Shown: piece by piece, positions 1 to 10,832 of the stretch
How the letters are laid out: each line of letters opens with the position of its first letter
How positions within the stretch are numbered: the first letter of the stretch is position 1
From: Ptychodera flava
Lineage: Eukaryota > Hemichordata > Enteropneusta > Ptychoderidae
Reading direction: 5' to 3'
DNA: 64,000 nucleotides
Assembly (NCBI RefSeq): GCF_041260155.1
Contig: NC_091946.1
Span: 18,229,853-18,293,852, forward strand
Notes under the pieces: model-generated
Seen by the model: the letters and a program-made list of their open reading frames with translations, nothing else
Databases searched by the model: none
What the model was told of the DNA's origin: nothing
Translations under genes and position numbers: made by a program

Positions 1-1878
1 CAGATTCTTGTTCTCTAAACTTTCAAGTAGGGGAGGGGGGAGGGGGGTTTGATGTCAAGCACAGTGCCGGTGTTCAGTTGCCATGCATGCAGTATATTGG
101 TCAGTAACGAATTGTACTTTAATATATATGTAACAGTTGGGAACAGGTCATTCTAACTTCCTTTAATGTATGCAAGTATCGCAAAGTTAATTAAGTGAAT
201 GAGTTACTTTTTATCACAAAAGTCAGCTATTCCCAGCACAAATTTAATGTCTGAAGTATAGTTGATCATTGAACCTACTGTACTTTGCATAAATGATTGA
301 CACACTGATGCTCTTAGTGTCAATCAGAACATCTGTGGCAATCATTACGGTAATCCTTTCTATAATCTTTAGCCTGTAACTCTTTGATATAAAAATTGAA
401 AATATAATCAGTTGAAATATCATTCACATGTATTATTGTACATAATTAATAGAGTCACCACATTGCCTAATTAAGTGTTTGTTGCCAGACTGTCAGTATT
501 GTAGAGCATCTTTATTGTCAATTTCAGCAACATCTGTAGCCCTTGTACATTTCAGCAGTAAGGTTTCTCAACTTGGTCACGATTGCTAAAGTTTATAAAA
601 CTGAACTCAGTAGGTCTAACTTATAAATACAAGTATTCAACGTGGTCAGCATAAGCTTTTAGTCTGTTGAGTGATTGTGTCTCTCACTTCCCTGCATTGC
701 TACGTGCTGTTGTCAACTTGTAGATGTGTTAGTGTAAACATCTTGTCTTCTCAGAGAATACTAGGACACTTTGTGCAAAACAGCTGAGCACATATTTTTT
801 TCTGTGTGACTGTCGTTATTGCAAGGATATGTTCTAGTTGGGGTGATACAGTTTACAACCAGTCCATTATGTTTTTCACGTGTTGTGATAATGTGATTTA
901 ATCCTAAAACCTGTTATCTTTTGGTTTTTGTTGACACATAACAAAAAAGAAAGTTGTGTAGGCTACACTGTTCTTTAGGGGAATGGTAGTAACAGCACCA
1001 TTGATGGAAAGATTTCTTTGAAATAAACAGGTAAAATTCTGGAAATTACTTTTCTGTAAAGTAAGTTTTTCCATTGCTGGTGCCATTAGTTTACGATTCC
1101 AACAGTAAAGTTACAGCTGTTTGTTTAGAAAAATCAATCCACAAAGATTACGGACAAGTTGAATTCACTGTATGTGTATAATATCATGTGTCTCTCATTG
1201 CTACTTCACCACTGAAGGAGGGTTTAATTGTTGACAAATTGTACTGTGACTATTTAGTAATACTACATGCAATATTCAATATGATAATAATTGTGTTTAA
1301 CAAGTGTCTTCACTTGTCTGTTCATTGCATATACCACTTATACATTACTAGTATTTTGGCCAGTGTTGTTTTCAGACAGGATCATGCCAAACATATCATA
1401 CAAAATTGTTGTCACTCTAGAATAGTCACTGCTGTGTCTTGTATCTGTTCCATAGAGGGCCTATCCTCTTGCAGATTTATGACTATAAACTGGGTCTCGC
1501 TGAACTGGATAGATCAGTGCTCATGTTATTGTTACCGTGAAACCCTGAGCCACAAGTTTTTTTTAAAACCTCTGCCAAAAGGATTACATGCTCTAGAAAT
1601 GATCTGTTTTCAATCACTCAACAGTCTGTGCAGGTTGATCTTTCAACCCGTTTAGCACTGGGTGCTGACAACGTAGTTCCTACAAAGCTGTAATCGGACC
1701 CATGCACATGTAAACAGAAAGTGACTTTTTGCAAATCATGGTAAAAGTTCAAACGCCCCCACGTTTTTATACAACGCTATAATTGTTTTCTGCGGTGTAG
1801 GTTTGGACCACTTCAGAGTGATTGGGTGACAGGGCTGGGAAAAATGTCATATTTTTTTTGCTATCTGATATTCCTTAG
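1..1878. other. Upstream/intronic sequence, no gene recognised
   Basis: No upstream exon of the MINDY4B-like gene could be recognised here. Family members have about 35 residues with a conserved F..EW..-type segment just before the catalytic-site exon, and no such reading was seen with splice borders. The open frame at 1188-1655 (155 codons) has no family resemblance and looks like chance. The stretch is AT-rich and probably intron. Confidence 0.5.
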
Positions 1879-1997
1879 GATGGTTCCCGGGGTGTGTCGT
1901 ACTGTGTACAGGCACACGTGCTGAAGCACCTCATGTTTAAAGATGAACTGCAGTCATTCACCAGCACAACGACAACGTCCACGGCCCAACAGACGAG
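1879..1997 (+). CDS. MINDY4B: MINDY4B-like exon with degenerate catalytic Cys site
   Basis: The exon follows a T-rich tract and AG at 1877-1878 and ends at a GTGAGT donor. It reads DGSRGVSYCVQAHVLKHLMF and on to a Ser/Thr-rich end. By alignment with GGPCGVLAAVQ of active MINDY4, the catalytic Cys position is Arg (CGG, 1888-1890). A Cys three residues before the Gln-containing turn is not at the active position. Confidence 0.85.
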
Positions 1998-4900
1998 GTG
2001 AGTGTCAATTGAATCAGATGTTGACCTCTGTAGAATATTGCTACATGTATGGGCCAGAATGTTTGTTTGTATGTGTGTTCCTTTGTGTTGATATCGTGTG
2101 TGCAATGACAGTCGATGATGTTTGTTTTGTTATTGCATGTGATATGTCACATCAGCATTTTTTGATTGGCTTTTATTTGAAATAAAAAATGTCCGTTCAC
2201 ACAACATAAACTTGTAAATCACTGTTTTCTAATGATTTTGTGCATAGCTAATGTGCATTTATCAATGTATATTTTGCATGTGTGGAAGGTTGTATTTTGC
2301 CACTTGAACAGGTTCAGTAACATTCCAAGGTGTTATTTGATTGTGCAGGGTATTATATGAGACACGAGACATTATCAGGTTGTACGTATCATGTTCTATG
2401 GTTTTTGCATGGTTTTTGACTGCATACATGAATCTGTTGGGTGTTATTTTGTTGTGGCAGGGTGTTATTTAATCTACAAGGGGTGTATTCTACATAATAG
2501 CCTGCATGCTAATTTCATCCATTTCTCAGGGTGTTATTTTGTTGATATGATCTTGCATTGCACAAAAAAACATGGCTGATAGTTAATGTTGCGTTGAGAT
2601 CACCATACATTATTTTGACAGGCATGAAGTATGAATAGCTTGATTTTTCAGACAACTTTTTCATCCTCTTTATTTTCAATTTTTGATTTTGTGCAGTGTA
2701 CTTGGAAAAAAGTGTGTTTTGCAATGAAATTTTCACAATCTGCCTATGTTCAGATTGTTTTTGTAGAATCATGTAAAATGCATGTGCTTTATTGATGCAT
2801 TGTTATTCCTGTATAAAATCTCATATCAGGTTTGCCACTTTGTATAAATTACATTTTCCCTGCTTCTGCCCATACGCTCAGTGCATTTCATGAATCTATA
2901 AAGTAAGCTCACTAATTACTGCAGCTGTAGGGGCATATCAAACAGCACGTGTCTGCATCTACTGTGTGTTCATGCTGTCTCAGCACAATATTATAATCAA
3001 AGTATGTATGCTATACAGTGTAATTGGCTTGTTGATCACAGCTCTAAAAAGCACCAATGCACCAAGCTACATCACTTGCTCTGCCGTTGACAGGCTTCTA
3101 GGCTATCTTAAACTGGGCACTGTATGTGAAAGTAGCCAGTGCATGCATTTGATAATGATCAACTTTGACCGAAACTAATATTTGCCTTTTCCTGGCAGAT
3201 ACACCAACTTAACACAGATCAGGCCTTGCATCTAGCTATTTCATGTTTACATGTGCATGCACTATTAATGCATCATGCATTGAGTATATGTCCATTATAA
3301 ACACACAAAGTTTGGCTGAGCTGCATAAAAAGCATCTCAATATGATCATCAGTCAAGTTTCTATTGACATTTTCTGTCATTGCAGCAAATTGAAACCCAC
3401 AGAAATGGAGAGAAGCAAAGCTTTGGCCAGTGCTATATGTGAAATCCTATGGCGTGCCGGAGAAGAGAAGAAAGCTGTGCTCACACTTCCAGGGTCACAC
3501 CCACAGTTCAGAGTAGACCCCAAGGAATTCAGAACAGATGGCTTTCTAGAGAAGGTATTTAATCATTGAGATAATTTTGCATAGCATAGTGGTAATCACG
3601 TAAGGTTGCAATGTATTTTCAATTTGTTGCAATCATATCCAGGTCTCAATTGGAGATTGGACCTCACGTACAGATCTCAGTAATTGGTTTCATATTTGAA
3701 TTGATCCAAATGAGACGTACACAGAATTTCATTATTAGTGTTTCTTGTCTATTGCTGCTTTGTTAGTTGTCCATCTGTTGTAGAACTTTTTATCATTTTG
3801 ATTCTTTTTATGGAGAGACATTTTTTTGACATACATGGTACACTTATAGTTCTACGAGTTTTATTTTATGTCAAATTTACACTTCCATTGAATTTATTTG
3901 TAGAAACCCTCTGCATTCTGTTTAAGGTACATGTAGTTGGCGCCTCAAAAAGGAAAGATTTAAACTTTTTCTCAAACTTTGCTCCAGCAAGCTTTCAACC
4001 AATTCTCCTTCAAAATCATGAATAAAATTGGGGTTACCATGCAAATTTTGGTACTAGAGATGCAAATTACCCAATGTTTGCCGATATTAATGGCTACCAT
4101 ATAAGGGTTATCCTTATCCAATTTTCACAAAACTAAGCTATGAAAACTTTATTTACTCCATAAAGGTGTACTGTCACATGTTCCAATTTTGTCACAGTTA
4201 CCATGGAAAGAGAAAATCTAACCAATCATAGATTTTAATTGGATGGCTGCTTTTTAAAAACAGCGCCCTCACATTGGCATTTTGAATACCAAGGAACCGT
4301 ATATAGGCATATTTAGATTACAGGTGACTGTATACCTTTAAGATTCAAAATGAGCCCCCACAAGTGGTAGGCCAGAAGGATATTGTAAAAGTTTTAGAGT
4401 CTGAATATTTGTCCCTGAGGTGCATTCTACCTCAATCTCATCAGAAATATGCCAATACGAGCCATAATGTGATACTCTTTGCAGTATTATGATGAAATGC
4501 AAACTCTTATTCTTTGACGCGTTTTTCGCTTATCAATTCCCTTCACAGTTGATGTTGCATGAGTTTGATGACTTTCAACTTTTCTCCACGTACATCAGAA
4601 GAAACATCAATTTGGTAAGTACCAATTTGTATATAATTTAAGTAGGTTACCTGCACATTATAGTATCGATTACAAGTTGTGCTGTTGATGAAAATCTTTC
4701 ATGGTGTTGTTTCTTTTTTTTTCTCAGTTTGAAAAAGAAGATGGGAGTGGTGTTTTACTGTTCATTTATAGTTTGATTTTGTCCAGGGATATACATAGGT
4801 ATGTACCCTAAGTAAGCACTCAGCTGTGTTTATTATAATTTGCAGACATACTTCTTTATTGAGATACTCTTCAAGGTTTCAACTTTCTTAGCCTGACAGC

Positions 4901-7900
4901 ATCCCTTTACTAAAACACCAAGCAAAGCTAAAAACCAAAACTCAATATTGAACAAAAGAATCGCATTGAGTCTGTTGAGAGTTGCAACAGTCACTAAACT
5001 GAACTGCTGTGAAACAAGTACAAGTTAGTGACCAGTGTTACGACATCTGAAAGTTTAAGGTTAAAGTTCAGTATGATTTTCCTTGCAATGATGTCAATAG
5101 AGCTGACCGTCCTTCTCATGAACAAACCATTTTCATTTGCTACATCCTGGCCTCTCTAGGGAATGTTTACTGGTAGTCTTCAGAGAAAATTAAATTTCTG
5201 CGAAATTTGAATTTCACAAGTTTTGGCTCAGTCTTTGATATTGAGTTTTGACAATGAAAGTGATGTTTTATTTTTCACATATTACATCTATGTGATTTCT
5301 TCAGCTTAATTGTCGAAGACTGCATGAACTCATTAGCATATCATGTGACACTTGTGACCAATCACAGACAGTGAAACACCAATCAAGTTGCTAGTCCATT
5401 GGAAAACACTCAAGACGCAACATGACCGTTTCTGTACAATAATCCAGTCAATTTTCTGGTGATTCTGTTGCAGATTAGTCAATGATTTGGAAGATGACAA
5501 GTTATTGACGCCCTATGATTGGGTGTCATTTGCAATGGTCAATCTCATATTGACTGGAAAAGCTTGTCCTAGAATAAATGAGGGGACAGTGAAACTAGAC
5601 AGAAAAGGAGAACCAATAGTAAGTACAGATTTCATCAGCGGGTGTTTAATTCCTTAAGGCAGTACGTGCTTGGAAATTGAAAGCCTTAAATGTTTGCTCA
5701 AACTTTCCTCAATGAATCTTACAACCATACTAATACCAAATCAACATTAAAAATCAGGGGTCACCGCGCAAAGTTTGATAATTGAGAAACAAATTACCTG
5801 ATATATACCACCATTTGAAAGTCAATTCCTAAGTTTACTGTATTGGGAAAATCAAATTTTCAATTTTTGATAAACTAAGATAGTGAAAAGTATTCCCCAC
5901 AAGCAGTAGAAATGAACTGTATTGTAAAAATTTGAGAGTTCAAATATCTGTCCCTGAGGTGCATTCTACCTTAATAAAACAGTGATGATTGAAACTGGAG
6001 AGAATTTATCACTACCATTCTAGGTAAATAGAGTATACTGAACCAAGAACATGGAAAGAGAACGGTCATTGCTTGAAATATGATGAAAGCTAGGACAGTG
6101 TCCATTGCTTCATGATAGGGAATTGTGAGCCAATGTTTGGCATGAGGAGAGCATACTATAACAATTTCATATTATCGGAATGACTATTGTATATGAAGGG
6201 AATTAACTGCTATAATTTTCTCACCAGCAAGTTAAGGCCCAAATCCTCCACTTTTCAATGGTAACTGTGGACTTATTCACAATGAGCTGGGGTGAACAGA
6301 GTGAAGTAATGCATTTTTGTATTGGTATAATTCTCTCATTGAAAATATGCAATCATTTTGTACTCTCCAGGGTTATCCGACTCCCAGTCCCAAAGGACGA
6401 AGTGACATTGGTTTACTGTTTTTTGACAAAGAAGAAGAAGAGAAGAAAAGGACCAGGGTAAGTCACATGGTACAAATAGTAAATCCCATCCATGGATGCA
6501 AAGTGAAATGTAAGGGTGATGAATAGAGTTCTCCCTGGCACCTGTTCCTCTTGGGTTAGGTCTGTTGTTGTGAGTGACATTGCCAAATCTGTATGCTAGA
6601 AGCCATCTATGGTATGGATGTCGAGTGTTGGCAGTTCAATTAGAAATGACTGTGTTAAACTCTCACCTTTCCAGTCACTAAAATCTACCCTAGTTCAGAC
6701 CCTCCAGCTCAAAAAGTTATTCGTCACTCGCAAATAAACCCAAGAGTAAAAAGAATTCTGTGGCTTCAATGACATGCTATCTAGGATGGTTATTTCAAGT
6801 TTAGCAAACGTGAAAAGTACCGTCACCTTTATGAAAAGTGTCAGAGGGCAGAAGATCAGAGTATAGTCATATTTCAGAAGATTTGATCAAACACTAACCG
6901 TCCAGATTTTAGGCTTGCTTCTTCTCCTACTGATATGCACATACCGATATGGGATGTCAGATTTTCCGTCTAGGATTGATTGAAAAATGCTAGTGACGTA
7001 CCAACTGTATTCTGTTATGAGGAAACACGTGAAGAAACTTCAGTATGCATTTTTATTATGCCTCTGTGGAATACTTTTTGTCAAGGACGTTCTTTTATAT
7101 TTACAGCATTCCTGGTAATGCTTACATGTGAGCATAACATGCCAAGACGTTTTTTAAATTTCTGAATTCAACTCTTATCCTGCCTTGTTCAGATATCAAC
7201 ATCTGGTCAAGTTGGTGGAAACCAGTGAGGCATAACATGTCCAATATTGCATTTTAACAAAAATGAACATTTGAAACCTCTGAAAACAGATAATTGTAAA
7301 CAGGATTTTCACTGACTTAACCTCCCAGGACATCATATACACCATGCAGGTGAAATACATGGTTCAATATTGCTCTATACTGACTTAGCAGATGGAGAAT
7401 TGACAGGTCTGGCAGGATAAGGGTTGAAATATCATCCAGGTAGCATGCAGTGATATTTTATTTGTATACAAAAACTTTGTAGGTTGGTACAATGTTGAGA
7501 ACACCAAAGTATCCCATATGGGTGACCCACATCAACAGCAAGGTGACCGGTGTGATGTTCAGTCCCAGTCTGGACTTAATGAGTGACTGGAGACGTGAGC
7601 ATCGCTTCACTCTCTACTACTACACAGGACTGCACATGGTGCGACACGATGGACCAGTTGAACATGCTAAGCTGACCATAGGTGAGTGTGGTATCAAGGA
7701 AGTAACTGTAGCACCCAGGTATACGACAACTTTTTGTGAAGATAGTCCTCTATCTGATTGTGGTTACTATTACCGGATACAAATGGGAAGTGAAGTCTTC
7801 CCAACTGTCAGAAAGTTTTTCTTTCTTCTAGCATCTATTCAGAGAAGCAGTACATAATAGTATTCATACATGCAGTCTATTAGTAAGTATTGTGCATGTA

Positions 7901-10729
7901 TGTAAATCTAGAATAATAATCAATGGTGAATATTTGAATATTCATGACCTGGGCATTACATTCGTAAGATTGTATACCAGTATGAATCAACATTGTCACT
8001 TGTTGATGGGAAAGCCTTTGCAAAGACCTACATGTTTTCCATCCATGTTCTAATGTTCTGATTTGTCAGCAGCATACTTCAATATGGAGGGAACAGTTAG
8101 TTTCATGCAGTTTTCACAAACAGTCACTGTGAATATCATCTTCATCCACCCTTGCTAAAAAGTCATTACAGCTAACCATTAATCATTGCTCAAACTTCAT
8201 TCCCTAAAACGTATTCAAGGAACAAGACTGAGCTATAGTAGATGACTACTTTAGCTCAGTAATTATTCTTGAGAACTTCAAAACTTATTACTTGATGATA
8301 AATTTTTAGGTAGTATATGCACCTCGAAAGTGAAAGACTTTTGCTCAAACTTTCCTCAGTGAAGCTTTCAACCATTCTCTAAGCAAATCAAGAATAAAAA
8401 TCAGGGGTCACCTTGCAAAATTTGGTACTAGAGAAACAAGTTACCTAATATTTACTGATATTTGAAATTCAAAATGGCTGCCATTCCTGTGTTATCTCTA
8501 TGGAGAAAATAAAACTTTCCATTTTTGAAAAACTGAAGGGGAAAAACTTTTGCTGACTCCAAGAGCTTTAAAATGAAGCCCCAAGTGGTAGATCAGAAAA
8601 GACTTATAAAATTTTGAGAGTCTGAATGTCTGTCTCTGAGGTGCATTCTACCTTAATGCTGATAGTTATTGTATGGTTTTGAAGTGAATTTTGACTCTAT
8701 CTTTCCTGGTTTTCACAGATACACGTGAAAAGACAGGAATTTCATTTACAACTAAGAAATCCCATGAAGACAAAGAAAAGAATATGCCAGTCTTGGAAAG
8801 AGTGATCTACACAAAGTAAGACTATTGAAATATCTGTTCAATCTTGTTGTGTTAGCATTAAAGGTATACAGTCACCTGTAATCTAAATATGCCCATATAT
8901 GGTCAAAGGGGCGTTCCTTTGAATTCAAAATGCCCATGTCAGGGCGCTGTTTTTAAAGAGCGGCCACCTGCTTAAAATCTGTGATTGGTTAGATTTTCTA
9001 CTTTCCATGGTAACTGTGGCAAAATTGGAACAGGTGACAGTATACCTTTAACAATTGATGGTTTTCAGTGTATGCTTGCACTAAAATATGACTCGTTCAA
9101 TGGACTTCATGTAAGCCATGGGCTTTGTCTGATAAATCAAGATTGGTATTTTGATGTAGGCTGTAATGTGTATATGTCATGTCTAAATATGTCATGATAC
9201 TTATATATTATGGTGCTGATACTTTGAAGCAACAGATATCGTTCTACTGAAAAGCGCTTTTCACCGACAGTATGTCAAGTTTATTGTGTGAATATCCCAG
9301 AAAAGCAGTTTTATTGTGAGACTGTTTTGTTATCTTCATTTAGTGAGAGGATGATACTCTGCATGTGTTGTCAGTATCAGAATAGTTGAATGTTGGCAAA
9401 ATGATCCAGTTCATGGTTTTTTACACTATGTATCATTTCATAGAAAGTTTAAATATGGTTCCCACAATGGTCCTACACTGGAATATAAAATGACATGAGG
9501 TGTTCTCCAGACTCCACACACCCAAAAGATCACGTGATGGCGGTACAAACAAACCCTAGTGTACATGTGCAAGCACATCTTGAAATACAAGTATTTCTAT
9601 GTGCGTTTTTGCACTTGGTTTTGTTTGTACCATGGTCCATTGGAATTCCTGGTTTAACCTATTCCCATGCAAGCCCCATGCACATTCTTCACAAATCCAT
9701 CAAGTCTTGCTGAAAGACCCTCTTTTACTGAAGATAACTTTGTTTGCACCAAAAATTGGAAACTCAATCCAGTGCCATACATTTCTTGTATAATTGATGA
9801 AAAATGTTATCTCAGGAAATGTAAATCATGCTAGAATTGTTTTTGAAAGTGTAAATTTATGCTGCAGAATGACGTCATCAGGTATGTAATGAAAGCTATA
9901 CACTTCAGATCGAAAGGGTAAAATAATTCTCTACTTATTAGGGACTGTCGATAATAAAAGCTGACGCACGACAAACGTAATTCTATCGTTTAGGGGGAGG
10001 GGGTAAAAGCTCATTTCGTTTTGTGTGCGTCAAAATCGCATAAGGATTTTCTATTGTTTTCGAAGTACGACTTTGCAGCGAGAACGCAAAACTACCTTCG
10101 CGTTCATCGAAAACAGAATGACCACAAAATACAGAGACAGAAAAGACAACGAAAAGACATGAATGTGAAATAAAAACCTGTATGCTTTGTCAACTTGAAA
10201 CATGTATGTGAAACATTTTCCTACGTGCGAAATACATTAAAATGTTCTGTCTTAAAAAGTGAAACGTGTAAAGTGGGGGTTTATCAATTAATGTGCCCTT
10301 CCGGTATTTTTTCATGGGCGTGCGGATCATTGGAGAGGTGCGTGTGGGTTTGTCAGAAACGGCATCATAATACGAAATTGATTTCGCATAAGAACTTTCA
10401 TTTTGAGGGGGGAGGGAGGGGTTTCGACGGCCCCTTAGTATAGCTAAATATCACAGACAGGCTAGTGTGAAGATAAATTTTAACCTGTCCCTCATTCCCG
10501 TCCCCCCTGTAAAGAGGTCCACAATCACCAACAATAACAATATGGGTGTGGACTAAACCATGGTAGTGAATATTAGGTCAGTGTTTGTTGTGTACATGGT
10601 CAAGTAAGGTATGTACATGTGCTGATCATATTTCCACCTGTAGTATAGCTGACATATTTTCTCTGTTTTTGATCTTACAGGTGGCCAGGCGCTGAAATTG
10701 ACTGGCACGGTATGATGCCCTTTGTATGA
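1879..10729 (+). CDS. MINDY4B: MINDY4B-like inactive ubiquitin hydrolase, 3' part (nine exons)
   Basis: Nine exons with GT-AG borders join in frame into 333 C-terminal residues plus stop: 1879-1997, 3386-3554, 4549-4614, 4728-4798, 5474-5618, 6371-6457, 7483-7681, 8719-8815, 10681-10729. The product matches the catalytic fold of the MINDY3/4 (FAM188) family, with landmarks ILWRAGEEKKAVLTLPG, LLFIYSLILSRD, VNLILTGKACP, RSDIGLLFF, LRTPKYPIWV, SDWRREHRF, LYYYTG and the final W-x-G-x-x-x-W-x-G block. Active MINDY4 reads GGPCGV at the catalytic cysteine; this gene reads DGSRGV (Arg at 1888-1890). Active MINDY4 has His five residues after PIWV; here it is Lys (7540-7542). Vertebrate MINDY4B is likewise annotated inactive, which favours MINDY4B over MINDY4. 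Known active relatives trim K48-linked ubiquitin chains; this protein is inferred to have lost that activity and may bind ubiquitin or act as a scaffold. The N-terminal exons are missing from the window. The gene is convergent with the guanylate cyclase gene. Confidence 0.88.
3386..3554 (+). CDS. MINDY4B: MINDY4B-like exon
   Basis: Acceptor TGCAG, donor AAG|GTATTT. It encodes a charged helical segment with ASAICEILWRAGEEKKAVL, matching the family helix that follows the catalytic loop. Confidence 0.88.
3922..4436 (+). mobile_element. Family B MITE copy 1, split by a family A copy
   Basis: Family B copies begin TTAAGGTA-x-TATGCACCTC and end GAGGTGCATTCTACCTTAA, so the ends are inverted repeats and the flank is TTAA. 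Diagnostic inside segments are 'TTTGCTCAAACTTTCCTC', 'GGGGTCACC' and 'AAAATGGCTGCC'. This copy is interrupted at 4160-4341 by family A. It lies in an intron of the MINDY4B-like gene. Confidence 0.75.
4160..4341 (+). mobile_element. Family A MITE copy 1, nested in family B
   Basis: Terminal inverted repeats of about 20 bp, TTAAAGGTATACTGTCACCT type, end in TTAA on the right; the left TTAA has decayed. The interior carries CCATGGTAACTGTGG-type and AACAGCGCCCTCAC segments shared with the copies at 8858 and 18601. Confidence 0.8.
4549..4614 (+). CDS. MINDY4B: MINDY4B-like exon
   Basis: A 22-codon exon between CACAG and GTAAGT. It reads LMLHEFDDFQLFSTYIRRNI, then NL; both borders are phase 0. Confidence 0.85.
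4728..4798 (+). CDS. MINDY4B: MINDY4B-like exon
   Basis: Follows a strong polypyrimidine tract and CTCAG and ends at GTATGT. It encodes FEKEDGSGVLLFIYSLILSR, the family's hydrophobic GxxGV-LxxYSLIxSR block. Confidence 0.9.
5474..5618 (+). CDS. MINDY4B: MINDY4B-like exon
   Basis: Acceptor TTGCAG, donor GTAAGT. It contains the VNLILTGKACPRINEG block, equivalent to the VLNMILTGRASPNVF-type family segment. Confidence 0.9.
5654..5974 (+). mobile_element. Family B MITE copy 2
   Basis: Bounded by TTAA on both sides, about 320 bp. Same ends and interior as copy 1 but missing part of the middle. It lies in the intron just after the exon that ends at 5618. Confidence 0.75.
6371..6457 (+). CDS. MINDY4B: MINDY4B-like exon
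   Basis: A 29-codon exon with both ends phase 0. It reads GYPTPSPKGRSDIGLLFFDK followed by an acidic/basic run (EEEEKKRTR). The RSDIG motif is conserved in MINDY4 and MINDY4B. Confidence 0.88.
7483..7681 (+). CDS. MINDY4B: MINDY4B-like exon with degenerate catalytic His site
   Basis: Acceptor GTAG, donor GTGAGT. It encodes VGTMLRTPKYPIWVTHINSK and then the SDWRREHRF and LYYYTG blocks. The position of the catalytic His of active MINDY4 (fifth after PIWV, then position six) is Lys here (AAG, 7540-7542). Confidence 0.9.
8305..8656 (+). mobile_element. Family B MITE copy 3 (uninterrupted)
   Basis: This is the most complete copy (about 350 bp) and serves as reference. It shows an intact TTTAAA target in 'AGAGCTTTAAAATG', the site used by other elements in copies 1 and 8. 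It ends 62 bases before the exon at 8719. Confidence 0.78.
8719..8815 (+). CDS. MINDY4B: MINDY4B-like exon
   Basis: Acceptor TTTCACAG, donor GTAAGA. It encodes DTREKTGISFTTKKSHEDKE and then the family's PxLExxIxTK segment. A family A element lies only 42 bases past the donor. Confidence 0.85.
8858..9051 (-). mobile_element. Family A MITE copy 2 (complete, 194 bp)
   Basis: Starts TTAAAGGTATACAGTCACC and ends with the inverted form followed by TTAA. It is inverted relative to copies 1 and 3. Perfect TTAA on both sides suggests a recent or well-kept insertion. Confidence 0.85.
10681..10729 (+). CDS. MINDY4B: MINDY4B-like terminal exon
   Basis: Acceptor ATCTTACAG. It reads WPGAEIDWHGMMPFV and stop (TGA 10727-10729), matching the conserved W-x-x-A-x-x-x-W-x-G C terminus of the MINDY4 family. 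Confidence 0.9.
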
Positions 10730-10826
10730 GAGAGACACTGTGAACATCACACGGAGATAATACAGTGATCACCTTGTCTTATCTCACTGACACACACATG
10801 TATACATATGTGTACTTCAGCCAAGT

Positions 10827-10832
10827 AATAAA
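10827..10832 (+). terminator. Candidate poly(A) signal of the MINDY4B-like gene
   Basis: AATAAA lies 98 bases after the stop codon of the + strand gene. It is the first canonical signal after the stop. Use is inferred, not shown. Confidence 0.45.

Noticed and set aside
1188-1655. 155-codon open frame upstream of the first MINDY4B-like exon
   Set aside because: It shows no resemblance to the expected upstream family segment and has unsupported splice borders.
9939-10442. Possible MITE with imperfect GGGxCxGTCGA ends in the last MINDY4B-like intron
   Set aside because: The ends match only over about a dozen bases with mismatches and no clear target duplication was found.
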